Shown here piece by piece: positions 1 to 9,145 of a stretch of DNA of 64,000 nt. A model generated the notes under the pieces. The model made no database searches and was not told where the DNA came from. It saw nothing but the letters and a program-made list of their open reading frames with translations. Source of the DNA: Diploptera punctata (taxonomy: Eukaryota; Arthropoda; Insecta; Blattodea; Blaberidae); assembly GCA_030220185.1 (NCBI GenBank), contig JASPKZ010003844.1, positions 2,864,501 to 2,928,500 of the forward strand, given 5' to 3'. A program made the position numbers and the translations under genes. How positions within the stretch are numbered: the stretch's first letter is position 1; every line of letters starts with the position of its first letter.

Positions 1-1390
1 TTTAATATCTCCTTAAATGTTGGAAACAGTTCACATAATAATTTAAAATAAATAATTAAGAATTTTAATTAAGGTTTATTATAATTATATATGACTTCTG
101 CCTCCTTTCTCAGAGCTTCATGGACAAGCAAAATAAAGTTGCAAACCTGCAAAAAAAAGCTAAACTTGTAACCTTTAACAGTAGATATAAAGAAAACTCA
201 GAGACTATCGATAATAGGGAATCAAACTATAGAACAGATTACTTCACATACTTAGATCCAAAAAAGCATTCAACCAGTTATATAGCGAAGTTCGGGTAAT
301 GTGGACCCTTCTGTTTGAATGGACCTTGTTAATATCTTCCTCAATTGGCGCTGCCCTCGAACAGAAAATATTTTAACTTCTTCCCCTCATCAACTCGTGA
401 TGGGTTCAAGGCCAGTTTCTTTTATTCTTTGTGCAAAGAAGGGTTTATTTGTGATATTTTTGAAAATGACCACTTTAAAAGTTTTTCAAGCTAAGGATCA
501 ATTCTTAATTTCTACTACTGAATATTACAAATGTTGAAAAATCTCCTAAATATATTATATTATGTAGATAATGTTTTAATATACTGATGGGTTTGGTTTG
601 ATATTATGTGATATGGTATATGTCTAAAATAATTAAACATAACAAAGGAATTCAGTTATGTGGACCCTCCATGAGGACCTGGGCCCACTTTACACGAATA
701 TGTATATTTTATCAATGAGGATGCTATCGGTAAAAACCATTCACTCAATTAATTTTATTTAATATCCTTGTAATTTTACTAACCTGCTTTCTGCAGTTGA
801 ATGACGTGTGAATGTTATAATCAACAATAATTTTTCAAAACATTAAATAAATATAATGCTTTTTAATTATGATCAGTCATAAATATTTTCAGATTAATCT
901 GTGCCCATCTGTATAAATCAATAAATAAAATTAAAAATAGACTAAAAGCTAGGTGGACTCTAGGGTCCACTTTATCCGAATATGGAGGTTAAAGTGGACC
1001 TTTCTTGTAATGTGAAAAAGTTTATAAATTATGAAGATGTTTCCATATTTGAATAAAATAACAATGCTCTTTCATAGTTACAACACTAATGATAATCACT
1101 GTAATTAAGCAAAATTCAAATCCTTTAATTAAAAGAAGAAAAACAACAAATTCAAAACAGGGATCCAAATTACCTGAAGTTCGCTCTATCCTATCTGGAG
1201 AAACAAAGATATATCTGATTATAAAAAAAATAAGCATTTTTAGAAGTAATGTCGCTTTTTTATAATCTGTATCTGAAACTTAGTTGTCAAATAAAACAAT
1301 GACAACAAAATTACGGTATTTTTAAATAGTTGTTTAAGAAGGATGTGGAATATAAGTGGCCAATTATAATAAGTAACAAAAATTGACGGA
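1..1390. other. A+T-rich non-coding DNA with repeated 'GTGGACC' scraps
   Basis: No coding exon or transposon domain was recognised. Short related stretches containing GTGGACC/GGTCCAC recur near 300, 660 and 950-1005, some next to TTCGGATAAAG or its variants. They may be remnants of one small repeat. If the prohormone-like gene is complete nearby, its last exon could be hidden here or further left. Confidence 0.3.
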
Positions 1391-1690
1391 TGTTATCAGA
1401 AGAAGAACCAATAGAGACCCAAATTAAAAGTAGGAAATGAAGATGTATTGGTCTAACACTAAGAAAATCTTAATGAGACATAGTGAAACAAGTATGGGAA
1501 TGGAATCCTCAAGGAGCATAAAGAGTAGGATAGCCAAGAAGATAATGGAAAAGGATGATAAAGGAAGAAGTGGAAAGTGTGAAAAGGTTTGAAAAAAATG
1601 AACAGCAACAAATTTTCGATGGAAAGCTCTCACCGAGGCCCTATACTCCACTAAGGAGTAAAAGATCATACCCTACTATTTTTACTATAC
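1390..1690 (+). mobile_element. Decayed LINE, ORF2 C-terminal remnant
   Basis: With several stops and frame changes, the plus strand reads like the C-terminal tail of a non-LTR retrotransposon ORF2: a WNPQGA block, PRR..KRMIKEE and a final block ending in YSTKE-like residues. This is the region after the reverse transcriptase. It lies in DNA downstream of exon 6 of the prohormone-like gene, in antisense orientation. Confidence 0.5.
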
Positions 1691-1795
1691 TTATATAAGC
1701 TTTTAGGTGTCATACCATGGGAAAATGTCGCTAATACTATAATTACTCTTATCATCAACTAAAAGAAATTAATTCTCTGTTGTAGGCAAACTTAC

Positions 1796-1917
1796 ACATA
1801 AGTAGCAGATTTGGTGGAGACTGCACAGTGGAAGGAACAGTTGACCATGATCTCCTACCATCTTATCAACATTACGACATTTACTGACAATCTGGTCCAG
1901 CTCTGGGCATCCCATGT
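1796..1917 (-). CDS. Granin/prohormone-like gene, exon 6 (Cys-rich domain), last exon seen
   Basis: A 122-nt exon too short for an ORF list, found from splice signals. The acceptor CACTTACAG|AC matches the phase-1 donor of exon 5 (making GAC, Asp), and the donor TGT|GTAAGT follows at 1795. The 40 following codons are open and markedly less A+T-rich than the flanks. They encode five cysteines in a compact pattern beginning CPELDQIV and ending CSLHQICYLC. Cysteines are otherwise nearly absent from the precursor (one, in the signal peptide). This suggests a disulfide-bonded C-terminal domain like those used for sorting or folding. The exon ends in phase 0, so the coding region should continue, but I could not recognise the next exon in 1-1790. 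It may lie outside the window. Confidence 0.62.
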
Positions 1918-2423
1918 CTGTAAGTGATAAGTTAACTAAATACCTTGTTATATTAGAATATATTTTTTTTATTATTCCGGCTTTTACAATGAATATACAT
2001 TTTTCCGGTACCCATGTTCACAGTTAACTACACATTTGTTTCAACACATATATTAGAATAACTTTTACATAATCCATTTATTTAGTTTTACATTTAGTCA
2101 CATTTTATAAATAATGTCACTTGAATATATAACTTATAATTTACCCTTTTCCTTTTGGAAGATATCTTATGATATTTAAATTAAGAATTACATAATTTAA
2201 TTACACTGGTCAACATGATTTTTGTCTCATGAGTACCAATAGTTGTACTTAATGCAGTTTTTTTTAACGTGATTTCAAATATGTATTTGGAATTTCTCCA
2301 TCACCCACAGTTTTTTTTATTTCAATTTTAATTAATGGATTTAAATAATTATTTTTTTAATAAACTTTTTTTTGTCCATTTGTCCATTGTAAAATAAAAC
2401 CAAATGAGCTAACTCAAATGATT

Positions 2424-2555
2424 TCAGCTATGGAAAAGAGATATCAAGGCAAATGGAATCCTAATATGCTGGTCGATTATTGTTGGACCATCAAGAGGGA
2501 TGCTCCACAGGCAAAATATAGCAGAAAATCGTATTTTCTTACTTTCTAGGTGAGT
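2424..2555 (+). pseudogene. Exon-like fragment with WNPNML..DYCW motif
   Basis: A 39-codon open stretch (ATG at 2430, TAG at 2547-2549) contains KWNPNMLVDYCWTIKRD and then a basic tail SRKS. It is preceded by GATTTCAG, an acceptor-like site, and ends in CTAG|GTGAGT, a strong donor-like site, in strongly A+T-rich DNA. From memory, similar WNPxMLxDYCW peptides recur in insect genomes as dispersed, probably mobile-element-derived fragments; I could not verify this. It is antisense to the prohormone-like gene, within its intron between exons 5 and 6. Confidence 0.45.
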
Positions 2556-3314
2556 CCGAATGTTCGAATATTGTGTAGTTATGAATGTAGAAAATATTAA
2601 AGTGTTTGAAATTGTAAATGCCTGTCTCTCGGAAACCTTGCATAATCGAGAAAAACCAATATCATATTTGAATTCAGGAGAAAAAATACCATCAGAATCA
2701 CATATTTTTGTTTCTGAGACAAAAAAAAAAGAGTTTATTTTTTGTTGCTCAGTGTTATTTAATGGTGAATAGATAGCCTTGCATACATAAATATAATTTG
2801 TCTCTTTAGTACTTAAGGCAATTTAAAGAACTGTATTTTTCAGTTAAATATGTGAATTGTATTTCAATCAATATGTTCAGCATTAAAATGTTAAATGGTA
2901 TGTTGTGGGATACACAGATACTGGTAACAAAAATAACACAGATTTACCTATACGTAGTATAAGTCTATAATAAGAGACACAGTGAGGTTTAAAGCAGAAC
3001 TATGGACCATAACTACAAGCAGTGAAAATAATTAATCAAATCATGTATGAATTAATACTTAACATACAAATTTAATAATTATAATTATAAATACTCTAAT
3101 TATTAAAGTATTATAGTAAAACTTTAAAGTAAAAAAAAAAGTTATAATCCGTAAAGTAAAATTCATGATATTTTGAAATATTGTCCACTCTACTGTCAAC
3201 AGAAATATATTTCTTTAAGAAGATCGGTAAGGCATTCCAAATTATAAAAAAAAAATAAAAATTAGATGATTAAGTAATAAAATAAAGAATGACAGAACTC
3301 TATATTAGATTTTG

Positions 3315-3550
3315 TTATTTATAAACAGTTATAATGATTTGGACATGTGGAATTATAATGGTTTGGACATGTGGAAAGAATATCATAGAAAAGAATTCTT
3401 AAACTGTTATTTGAAAGGAAACTTCAAGGCAGAAAAAAAAAGTAAAACCTGTGAATAACATGGATAGAGGAAGATGCTGATACTATAAAGGCGGAAAAGA
3501 AAAATAAAGACTACAAGAGTATGAATAAGAAGAAGAAAAATATGGGATTG
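3315..3550 (+). mobile_element. Decayed LINE 3' ORF remnant
   Basis: A purine-rich stretch reads in broken frames like the basic C-terminal part of a LINE ORF2. A short direct repeat (TAATGGTTTGGACATGTGGA-like, 3328-3375) is present. It abuts a SINE-B copy. Confidence 0.35.
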
Positions 3551-3569
3551 CAAAGAATTTACATACCGT

Positions 3570-3935
3570 ATGTCCAATTGATCCGATTGAGGGTCTTTCC
3601 ACTTTTCAGCGGTTGCCCTTTTACCAGCCGGCTGCTGGCCCTTCACATCCACATGTGTCAATCACAGAGGTAGATGATCAACTGCCAGTGTAGGGGTGAC
3701 ATGTGGTTAGCATGTCGAGTCCCCCAGCCGTTGTAGCTGGTTCCTCAACCTGGAGCCGCTACTTATTGTAGCTACCCAATTGCCTCACGATGCTGGGTGG
3801 GCACCGGTCCCATACTGGCCAAAATACCATGAGAAAATTTCTTCCCCCATGGAGACTCGAACCAGCGCAAGTCCCGTAGCTCTGCACCAAGGCTTCCTAC
3901 CTTAACCACTCGGCTACGGCGCGGGACACATACCG
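3570..3935 (-). mobile_element. SINE-B copy (tRNA-headed)
   Basis: Reading the minus strand from 3935: GCGCCGTAGCCGAGTGGTTA (tRNA A-box-like), then GGTTCGAGTCTCC (B-box-like), then a body containing CATACTGG/GGACCGGTGCCCACCCAGCA and GGGGACTCGACATGC. This matches copies at 55558-55870 (+), 57966-58250 (+), 59935-60130 (-) and the split copy at 6955-7605 (-). Proteins predicted across it are not real. Confidence 0.75.
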
Positions 3936-4059
3936 TATGTAAGATATGAAATCTTTCTTTTGAATGAATAGAGAATGGAAGAAGGAGAGAATAAAATTAA
4001 AATATTTTTGGGCATAGAAAAATGCAAATGTCATTGTAAAACCTGTTTAATAATAAGTT

Positions 4060-4200
4060 TTTTTTTTTTTCCAAATGCCCCCAGATTGTCATTTCGACAT
4101 TTCTGGTGTTCTCTCCTGGCACGGCATATTTATAATCCACTTCTGAAGTTGGGGTGCCTGAAAGGTGGGGTTACGCTGCCACAATGATATGAGACTTGAC
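4060..4200 (-). mobile_element. SINE-C 3' fragment
   Basis: This shares the block GACATTTCTGGTGTTCTCTC and the following CTTCTGAAGTTGGGG segment with the longer SINE-C copies at 8655-9032, 28655-28940 and 57280-57640. Only the tail portion is present. Confidence 0.6.
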
Positions 4201-4264
4201 AATGATGGTAATGAACTTAATAATAAGTATTGTACTTATTTTGGTAGAAAATAATACTTCATAC

Positions 4265-4488
4265 CCTCTTCATTGTTGACCTCCTGCCTGCCCATTTCTC
4301 CCTCAGACATTGGTTGTACAAAAACAGGCCCCTCTAGGAACTCTCCCATATCTTCATCTGCTTCTACATGTCCATCTCCTCTTTTCTTTTTGTCCTCACT
4401 CTTTTTCTCTTCTGCTTTCTCTTTCTTCACTGCAACACGCTTCTTCTTCTCATCCATGTCACTTGCTATTCTGTTTTCAGGGTTGTAC
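4265..4488 (-). CDS. Granin/prohormone-like gene, coding exon 5 (Lys/Glu-rich)
   Basis: The acceptor TTTTTTGTAG|GTACAACC and donor G|GTATGA bracket 224 nt. Joined to exon 4 in phase 2, the first codon becomes AAG (Lys), followed by YNPENRIASDMDEKKKR. The translation is highly charged (EKKKR, KEKAEEKKSEDKKKR) and ends with an acidic block containing GEFLEGPVFVQPM. The tri- and tetrabasic clusters again look like convertase sites or a charged coiled linker. It leaves phase 1, which fits exon 6. Low-complexity ORFs in this segment on the plus strand are shadows of this exon. Confidence 0.68.
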
Positions 4489-5149
4489 CTACAAAAAATA
4501 TTGATTTTAAGATAGTTGTATTTAATTTTAATGTGGATCAAGTTGTTTTACATTGACTCTTTTCACTATATAATAACACTTTATTGTATTTCTAACAATT
4601 ACTTGTCATTAATATGTTTCATAGTTCAGTTTAAAAGTAGATATATGATAACTGAAAATAAATGGTTAGCTCTTTGGTAACATGTTTTCAATAATTCAAA
4701 GTCATAAAACTATAAAATCCAGAAAATACTTTCTAAAATATGATAATAAAGTTCCTGTTAACTTTTTTTTTTGTATTACCAGTTAGAGAGACTGCAAACA
4801 ACCTCTAATAAAAAGTACCGAAACAGTTGTTACTAATTTATATTTTAATAAATATGAAATCACATAAAACTTAAAGTTTTATTTTTATTTAATTAAATAA
4901 ATAGAATGAAATTTGATATTTAGGCTATGGTATTTTTCATAACATATTTACAGTTTTAGGACAGGGGCTGTTTCTCTATAATGTTGCAAGTATGCACTAT
5001 TCCCTAAATATTTATGTCAATTTTATAATTTTATAATTAAATATGGATTTTCATCAAGTAAACACCAACTCAATTGATTATTTATAATTTAAGTTACTCA
5101 AATCTTTCATACCTGTATCCAAAATATGGTTACAATCCTTTATAGAATG

Positions 5150-5560
5150 ACTATATATATATTTTTGACATTTGGCAATGAAGGCAAATATGATATGAAA
5201 AGAAAAAAGAATGCTTGAGTCCGGATTTGAACTCGAGTCTCTAAAGTCTGTACCTTTAGCGCTCTAACCAACTGAGCTACCCAAGAATTCCAAGACAAAC
5301 ATACAATTTTCTTATACATGTAGCATTCTCAAACCAACTGAGCTACCCAAGAATTCCAAGACAAACATACAATTTTCTTATACATGTAGTATTCTCAATT
5401 GAGAATACTACATGTATAAGAAAATTGTATGTTTGTCTTGGAATTCTTGGGTAGCTCAGTTGGTTAGAGCGCTAAAGGTACAGACTTTAGAGACTCGAGT
5501 TCAAATCCGGACTCAAGCATTCTTTTTTCTTTTCATATCATATATATATATATATCCATA
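5150..5560. repeat. Palindromic element with tRNA-like arms
   Basis: A tRNA-like sequence lies on the minus strand at about 5218-5288 and again on the plus strand at about 5447-5520. They are arranged as a hairpin centred on CTCAATTGAG (about 5400). The tRNA-like unit has a 7-bp acceptor stem (CTTGGGT/ACTCAAG), a normal D arm, a 5-bp anticodon stem with 7-nt loop GTACAGA (ACA at 34-36) and a TTCAAAT T-arm. A partial extra copy sits at 5332-5350. The element extends to the common flank TTTTCATATCATA. It belongs to a dispersed family also seen near 54.1, 54.4 and 61.6 kb. Confidence 0.7.
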
Positions 5561-5690
5561 GTAATTCTGTCTGAGGGCAGGTCTTCCACTGCAATCATAG
5601 CACTTTCCTGCTATGCTTGGCAGCTTTACTAGGGAATTATAGGTGTGGTAGCTTCCTATTGCTTTCCATACCGTTGAAGGATGATTATAT
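5555..5690 (-). mobile_element. SINE-C2 tail fragment
   Basis: It matches the 3' half of the SINE-C2 copies at 31640-31760 (+) and 53810-53890 (-): CTGAGGGCAGGTCTT, then a TGCTATGCTTGGCAGC-like block, then TGGTAGCTTCC and TTGAAGGATGAT. Only part of the element is present. Confidence 0.55.
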
Positions 5691-5771
5691 ATATAATTTC
5701 ATTCCTTAATGTTATGTCATATATGTACTGAATTATGTAAAATTCCAAACATGTTTTCAAATATAGATTTA

Positions 5772-6195
5772 GTATTAAAATATACAGTCAATATGTCCAA
5801 TTCGCCAATTAATGATTAAAATGGTCCAGTATTGCCTAGAAGGGTCAATAATAAATGTCCTGCAATCATATTGGCTGCAAGTCGGACTGCTAAAGTTCCT
5901 GATTGAATTATATTTCTAATTGTTTCAATATAGTCGTTTGTACTGTGAAGGATAATATTTATTTATTTTAAAAGTTTATGTTATTTTTGTACCTTGTGTA
6001 TCAGGGTTAATTAAAATATATATTTTTGATAAGAGTAGTCAACATGTTTCTACAGCTAAGCTGTCATCCTCAAGACCAGATATAAACTCAATATCTGGTC
6101 TTGAGAATGACAGCTTAGCTGTAGAAACATGTTGACAATTTTAATCATTAATTGGTGAATTGGGCATATTGACTGTATATTTTAATATTTTATCA
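5772..6195. mobile_element. Foldback / MITE-like element with nested hairpin
   Basis: The outer inverted repeats (about 5772-5823 and 6138-6195) share TTAAAATATACAGTCAATATG and the following TCCAATTCGCCAATTAATGA-like segment. Inside lies a long hairpin (about 6030-6137) built on CAACATGTTTCTACAGCTAA with a short loop around 6080. The 11-mer TAGATTTAGTA occurs just left (5764-5774) and again at 6223-6233, possibly a target duplication. It sits in intron 4 of the prohormone-like gene, close to the exon 4 donor. Confidence 0.6.
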
Positions 6196-6241
6196 CCAAG
6201 AAGATCACTTATGTATTAAATAGATTTAGTAATTAACTTAC

Positions 6242-6480
6242 TTAGACATCTTCTGGGCCATGAGGCTTGACTTAAATTCTCCCAGTGCTTGCCTCATTTT
6301 TTCTAAGCTATAAGCTGCTGCAAGACGAGCCATAACTTTATCTTTTACTTCTTGGATTTCCTTGGAATCCGTTGTACCTTCATGAGCTCCGGTATATTTC
6401 ACAGCCTCATTCACAATCTCGTCTTCTATATTACGTAGTTTGGCATCCATATGTATTTAAGGTGGGTGCGGCGTGCTGAG
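6242..6480 (-). CDS. Granin/prohormone-like gene, exon 4, with apparent one-base frame break
   Basis: The best acceptor is CCCTATTTCAG|CTCAGC (first exon base 6480), with a strong pyrimidine tract and the phase required by exon 3. The donor AA|GTAAGT (last base 6242) is near perfect. As assembled the exon is 239 nt and the frame breaks: phase-1 entry reads AQHAAPTLNTYG and then hits a stop, while the real-looking frame (DAKLRNIEDEIV..., about 70 residues, helical and charged, ending AQKMSK) lies one base away. Removing one base near 6447-6450 (GG to G) would give exactly the length needed to join exons 3 and 5. So this is either an assembly error, a true inactivating indel, or a separate promoter starting at the in-frame ATG (6450-6448). 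An in-frame TAA lies 9 nt upstream of that ATG. Confidence 0.62.
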
Positions 6481-6505
6481 CTGAAATAGGGAGCAGGTAG
6501 GAGTG

Positions 6506-6749
6506 CAATGAAGAAGAAGCAAGAAGAAGAAGAAGAAGAAGAAGAAGAAGAAAGAATAAGCGAAGGAAGAAGAAGAAGAAGAAGAAGAAGAGGAAGAGGA
6601 AGAAGAAGGAGAAGACGAAGAAGAAGAAGAAGAAGACGAAGAAGAAGAAGAAGAAGAAGAAGACGAAGAAGAAGAAGAAGAAGAAGAATGAGAAGAATAA
6701 TAATAATAATATAAGAATAAGAATAATAAGAATAATAATAATAATAATA

Positions 6750-6794
<45 letters not shown>

Positions 6795-6795
6795 C

Positions 6796-6873
<78 letters not shown>

Positions 6874-6888
6874 AGTAATAGTAATAAT

Positions 6889-6919
<31 letters not shown>

Positions 6920-6925
6920 AATTAT
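6506..6925. repeat. (GAA)n purine tract followed by (ATA)n microsatellite
   Basis: About 200 bases of almost pure (GAA)n on the plus strand (6508-6690), then about 230 bases of (AAT)n with interruptions. On the coding strand of the prohormone-like gene the first part is a long (CTT)n polypyrimidine tract ending about 25 nt upstream of the exon 4 acceptor. The Arg-rich ORF across it is a translation artefact. Confidence 0.9.
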
Positions 6926-6954
6926 CTTCATAAAAAATAACTCGATGGCACCAA

Positions 6955-7605
6955 AGCCATTGGCCTATGAGCCAGCTGCTGGCCTTACATCCACAAATTT
7001 TAATCTGAGAGGTGGATTATCACCTAGCCAGTATACGAGTGGCATGTGGTCAGCATGTCAGTCCCCCAACCATTATAGTTGATTTACTCAACCAGGAGCG
7101 CACGCCGTAGCGTAGTGGTTAAGGCATTGCGCTACAAGCCGGAAGGTCGAGGGTTCAAGTCCCGGTGGGGTCAGGATTTTTAAAGTAACCCAAACCTTCT
7201 GGCGGCACTATGGCCCTGGGGTCGACTCAGCCTCTAACGGAAATGAGTACCAGATGCTTGTTCTGGGTGTAAAGGCGGCCGTCACGCAGGGCTGACAACC
7301 CGGCTGACATCAAGTGCTGATTGTCCAGAAAAAGTGGGAGCCTTAACCTCCCACTACCCCAAGGGCCTCCTGAGGCCTATAGTGGGATTACTTTACTTTT
7401 CGGCCATGAACCTACGGGTTCGGTAGTGCCAGTGAGTAAGGAGCCTCTATTGCAGCTACCCAAATGCCTCACGATGCTGGGTGGGCCTGGTCCCATACTG
7501 ACCGAAATTCCATTATACAAATTCTTCCCCCATGGGAACTCAAACCAGTGCAAGTACTGTAGCTCTGGATCAAGGCATCATGCCTTAAACCGCTCGGGTA
7601 CGGCA
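6955..7605 (-). mobile_element. SINE-B copy split by a SINE-A insertion
   Basis: The SINE-B 3' part lies at 6955-7099 and its 5' part (tRNA-like head near 7600) at 7440-7605, both minus strand. They are separated by an inserted SINE-A (7100-7440). The duplicated GGAGC at 7095-7099 and 7440-7444 is the target site duplication. This shows that SINE-A was active after this SINE-B copy landed. Confidence 0.75.
7100..7440 (+). mobile_element. SINE-A copy with LINE-like 3' tail
   Basis: The tRNA-like head reads CACGCCGTAGCGTAGTGGTT with B-box GGTTCAAGTCC, followed by a conserved body (GGCGGCACTATGGCCCTGGG, CGGCCGTCACGCAGGGCTGA) also found at 56178-56487. The last 40 bases (7401-7440) match the 3' terminus of the LINE at 18360-19510, including GTGCCAGTGAGTAAG. 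It is bounded by a GGAGC duplication. Confidence 0.8.
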
Positions 7606-7744
7606 CGGAATATTTTCATTAATATTGGACAATATTGTAACATTCTTAATTTATTGTAGGGTTACTAGTACCTCAGTATCAGATCCTGAAGACCCGGGGA
7701 ACGTGATCACAATATCATCTACAATCTCACTTGTCAACTAATGG

Positions 7745-7985
7745 CATGAGTAATTGATATGATGGATATAGCCTTAGTGTGATAACAAAAATAGAAGAAT
7801 ATAGAAATAAATGGTTTGAAAATGTTAATAGAATAAGTGAAGAGAGGATAACTTATAGGATGTTAAAATTACAATCCACAAGGACACAGAAGTCATGGAC
7901 GACCATTTAAAAGATGGAGCGAGCAACTATAATATGGACTCGGAACAGATCAGAAATGGTCTAAACCGTGACGGTAGATGATGAT
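7745..7985 (+). mobile_element. Decayed LINE ORF2 C-terminal remnant
   Basis: Broken frames read RNKWFENVNRISEERITYRM and then a KSWTTI..MERATI block. This resembles the post-RT region of non-LTR retrotransposons (a W..HV.RM-type motif and GRP..RW-type motif, here degraded). No intact ORF. Confidence 0.5.
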
Positions 7986-8261
7986 AATGGATAGCCTTAT
8001 CCGTTGGCTGATTTTATCCCCAGGAAAGTTTTATTGTTCATTTGAAAGCAGACTTCAATGAAACTAGGACTAATTTGGAAATAAATAATTAAGTTTAGCT
8101 TGAATATTTTTTTTTCTGTCGATACCTATATGCCCCCATATGGGGCAAAGGCGCACCCTTGTGGGACTTACTTAACCAAGGTAATTTTGTTACTCTTATT
8201 TCATTACAAATATCAATGAATGACAAGTGGTTAAAAAAAAAATTGCGTCTAGATCGTAACT

Positions 8262-8337
8262 CGCCTCGGTAGCTCAGTTGGTAGAGCACTTGGCCCGGAA
8301 AGCCAAGGGTCCCGGGTTCGAGTCCCGGTCTAGGCGA
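8262..8337 (+). tRNA. tRNA-like gene or tRNA pseudogene (possible SINE head)
   Basis: A cloverleaf can be drawn: acceptor pairs CGCCTCG/..TAGGCG with one mismatch, D arm GCTCAGTTGGTAGAGC, anticodon stem TTGGC/GCCAA with loop CCGGAAA (GGA at 34-36 would be Ser), and T arm CGGGTTCGAGTCCCG. Position 33 is C instead of the near-universal T. There is no long variable arm as in real tRNA-Ser, so a tRNA-derived repeat is more likely than a working gene. Confidence 0.4.
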
Positions 8338-8394
8338 AAATTTTTCTCTTCAAATTTAAAATTTGGTTAGCTCATTGCCCAAAGAGACTCTTAG

Positions 8395-8635
8395 TTAGCA
8401 ACTAAGGCATTACTTGGATCGGAAAGCCAGATTAAACTTTTCTCAGAGGCTCTAATTTAGGCTTGAGATTCTTTTACGAGTCCGAAAATGTTCAGACTAG
8501 TGACCCACTGCTTAAAATCCCTTGTAGATGACTTTTCCCTTCTTTTTTTTTTATTCTAAAAAATCCATCGGTCAGGTTTGAACCCTTGTCCCTCGGGCAA
8601 GGAACTTAATCTCTGGACCACCTTGGTCGATAATA
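8395..8635 (-). mobile_element. SINE-D copy, degenerate
   Basis: It matches in diverged form the copies at 30985-31275, 48900-49195 and 50165-50465: the segment around TTTTACGAGTCCGAAAATG, then GACCCAC..CTTAAAATCCC, then CCATCGGTCAGGTTTGAACC (the B-box-like complement) and a Leu/Asp-tRNA-like head near 8630. Confidence 0.6.
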
Positions 8636-8654
8636 TTTTCCCTTCATTTTAAAT

Positions 8655-9032
8655 GTTTTTTTAATGCCGCAGTTTTGTCCTTTTGGACATTTCTGGTGTT
8701 CTCTCCAGACATTGGCATAATTGTTACTCACTTCTGAGGTTGGGGAGCCTGGAACGCGAGGTTACGTTGCCCCGATGATATGATGGGTGATGATGATGAT
8801 AGTGGTGCGCCTGAAGAGTCCTTAACCTAAGGTGAATATGAAAGATGATGATTGCGATGCCCATAATATGATGTTCGGGGACCGTTTGGGCCTTAAAGTT
8901 TCCTGACATTTGTCTGAGAAGTGAGGAAAAACCCCGATAAAACCTCACTCAGAAAACTGTCCCGACCGGGGATCGAACCCGAGTCCGCTGCATGACAAGG
9001 CAGCCCCGCTACCTCGAGACCACTGCGGTCAA
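8655..9032 (-). mobile_element. SINE-C copy
   Basis: tRNA-derived head on the minus strand near 9030 (GGTAGCGGGGCTGCCTTG, B-box GGGTTCGATCCCC), then GTTTTATCGGGGTTTTTCC, a (CAT)n-like segment and the tail block AATGTCCAAAAGG. It closely matches 26610-26990 and 36638-37017. It lies in intron 3 of the prohormone-like gene. Hydrophilic ORFs here are not genes. Confidence 0.75.
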
Positions 9033-9145
9033 ATATAATTTTATATAAAACACAATATTATTTCAAATTCAGATTTTATCTCTAAAGTAATGATAACACA
9101 ATATAAGTTAATTGTAATTGCCTAAATATTAAATTATGTTCATAC

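Noticed and set aside
319..537. Short ORFs at the left edge (319-537, 1022-1237, 1424-1669)
   Set aside because: No codon bias, domain or splice context; 1424-1669 is antisense to a decayed LINE.
6508..6714. Arg-rich ORF of 68 codons
   Set aside because: Translation of the (GAA)n microsatellite; no start context or homology.
7321..7659. 112-codon ORF
   Set aside because: Runs from the SINE-A body into SINE-B; it crosses a transposon junction and has no domain.
8262..8337. Functional tRNA-Ser(GGA)
   Set aside because: C at position 33, no long variable arm and an acceptor mismatch; kept only as a tRNA-like feature.
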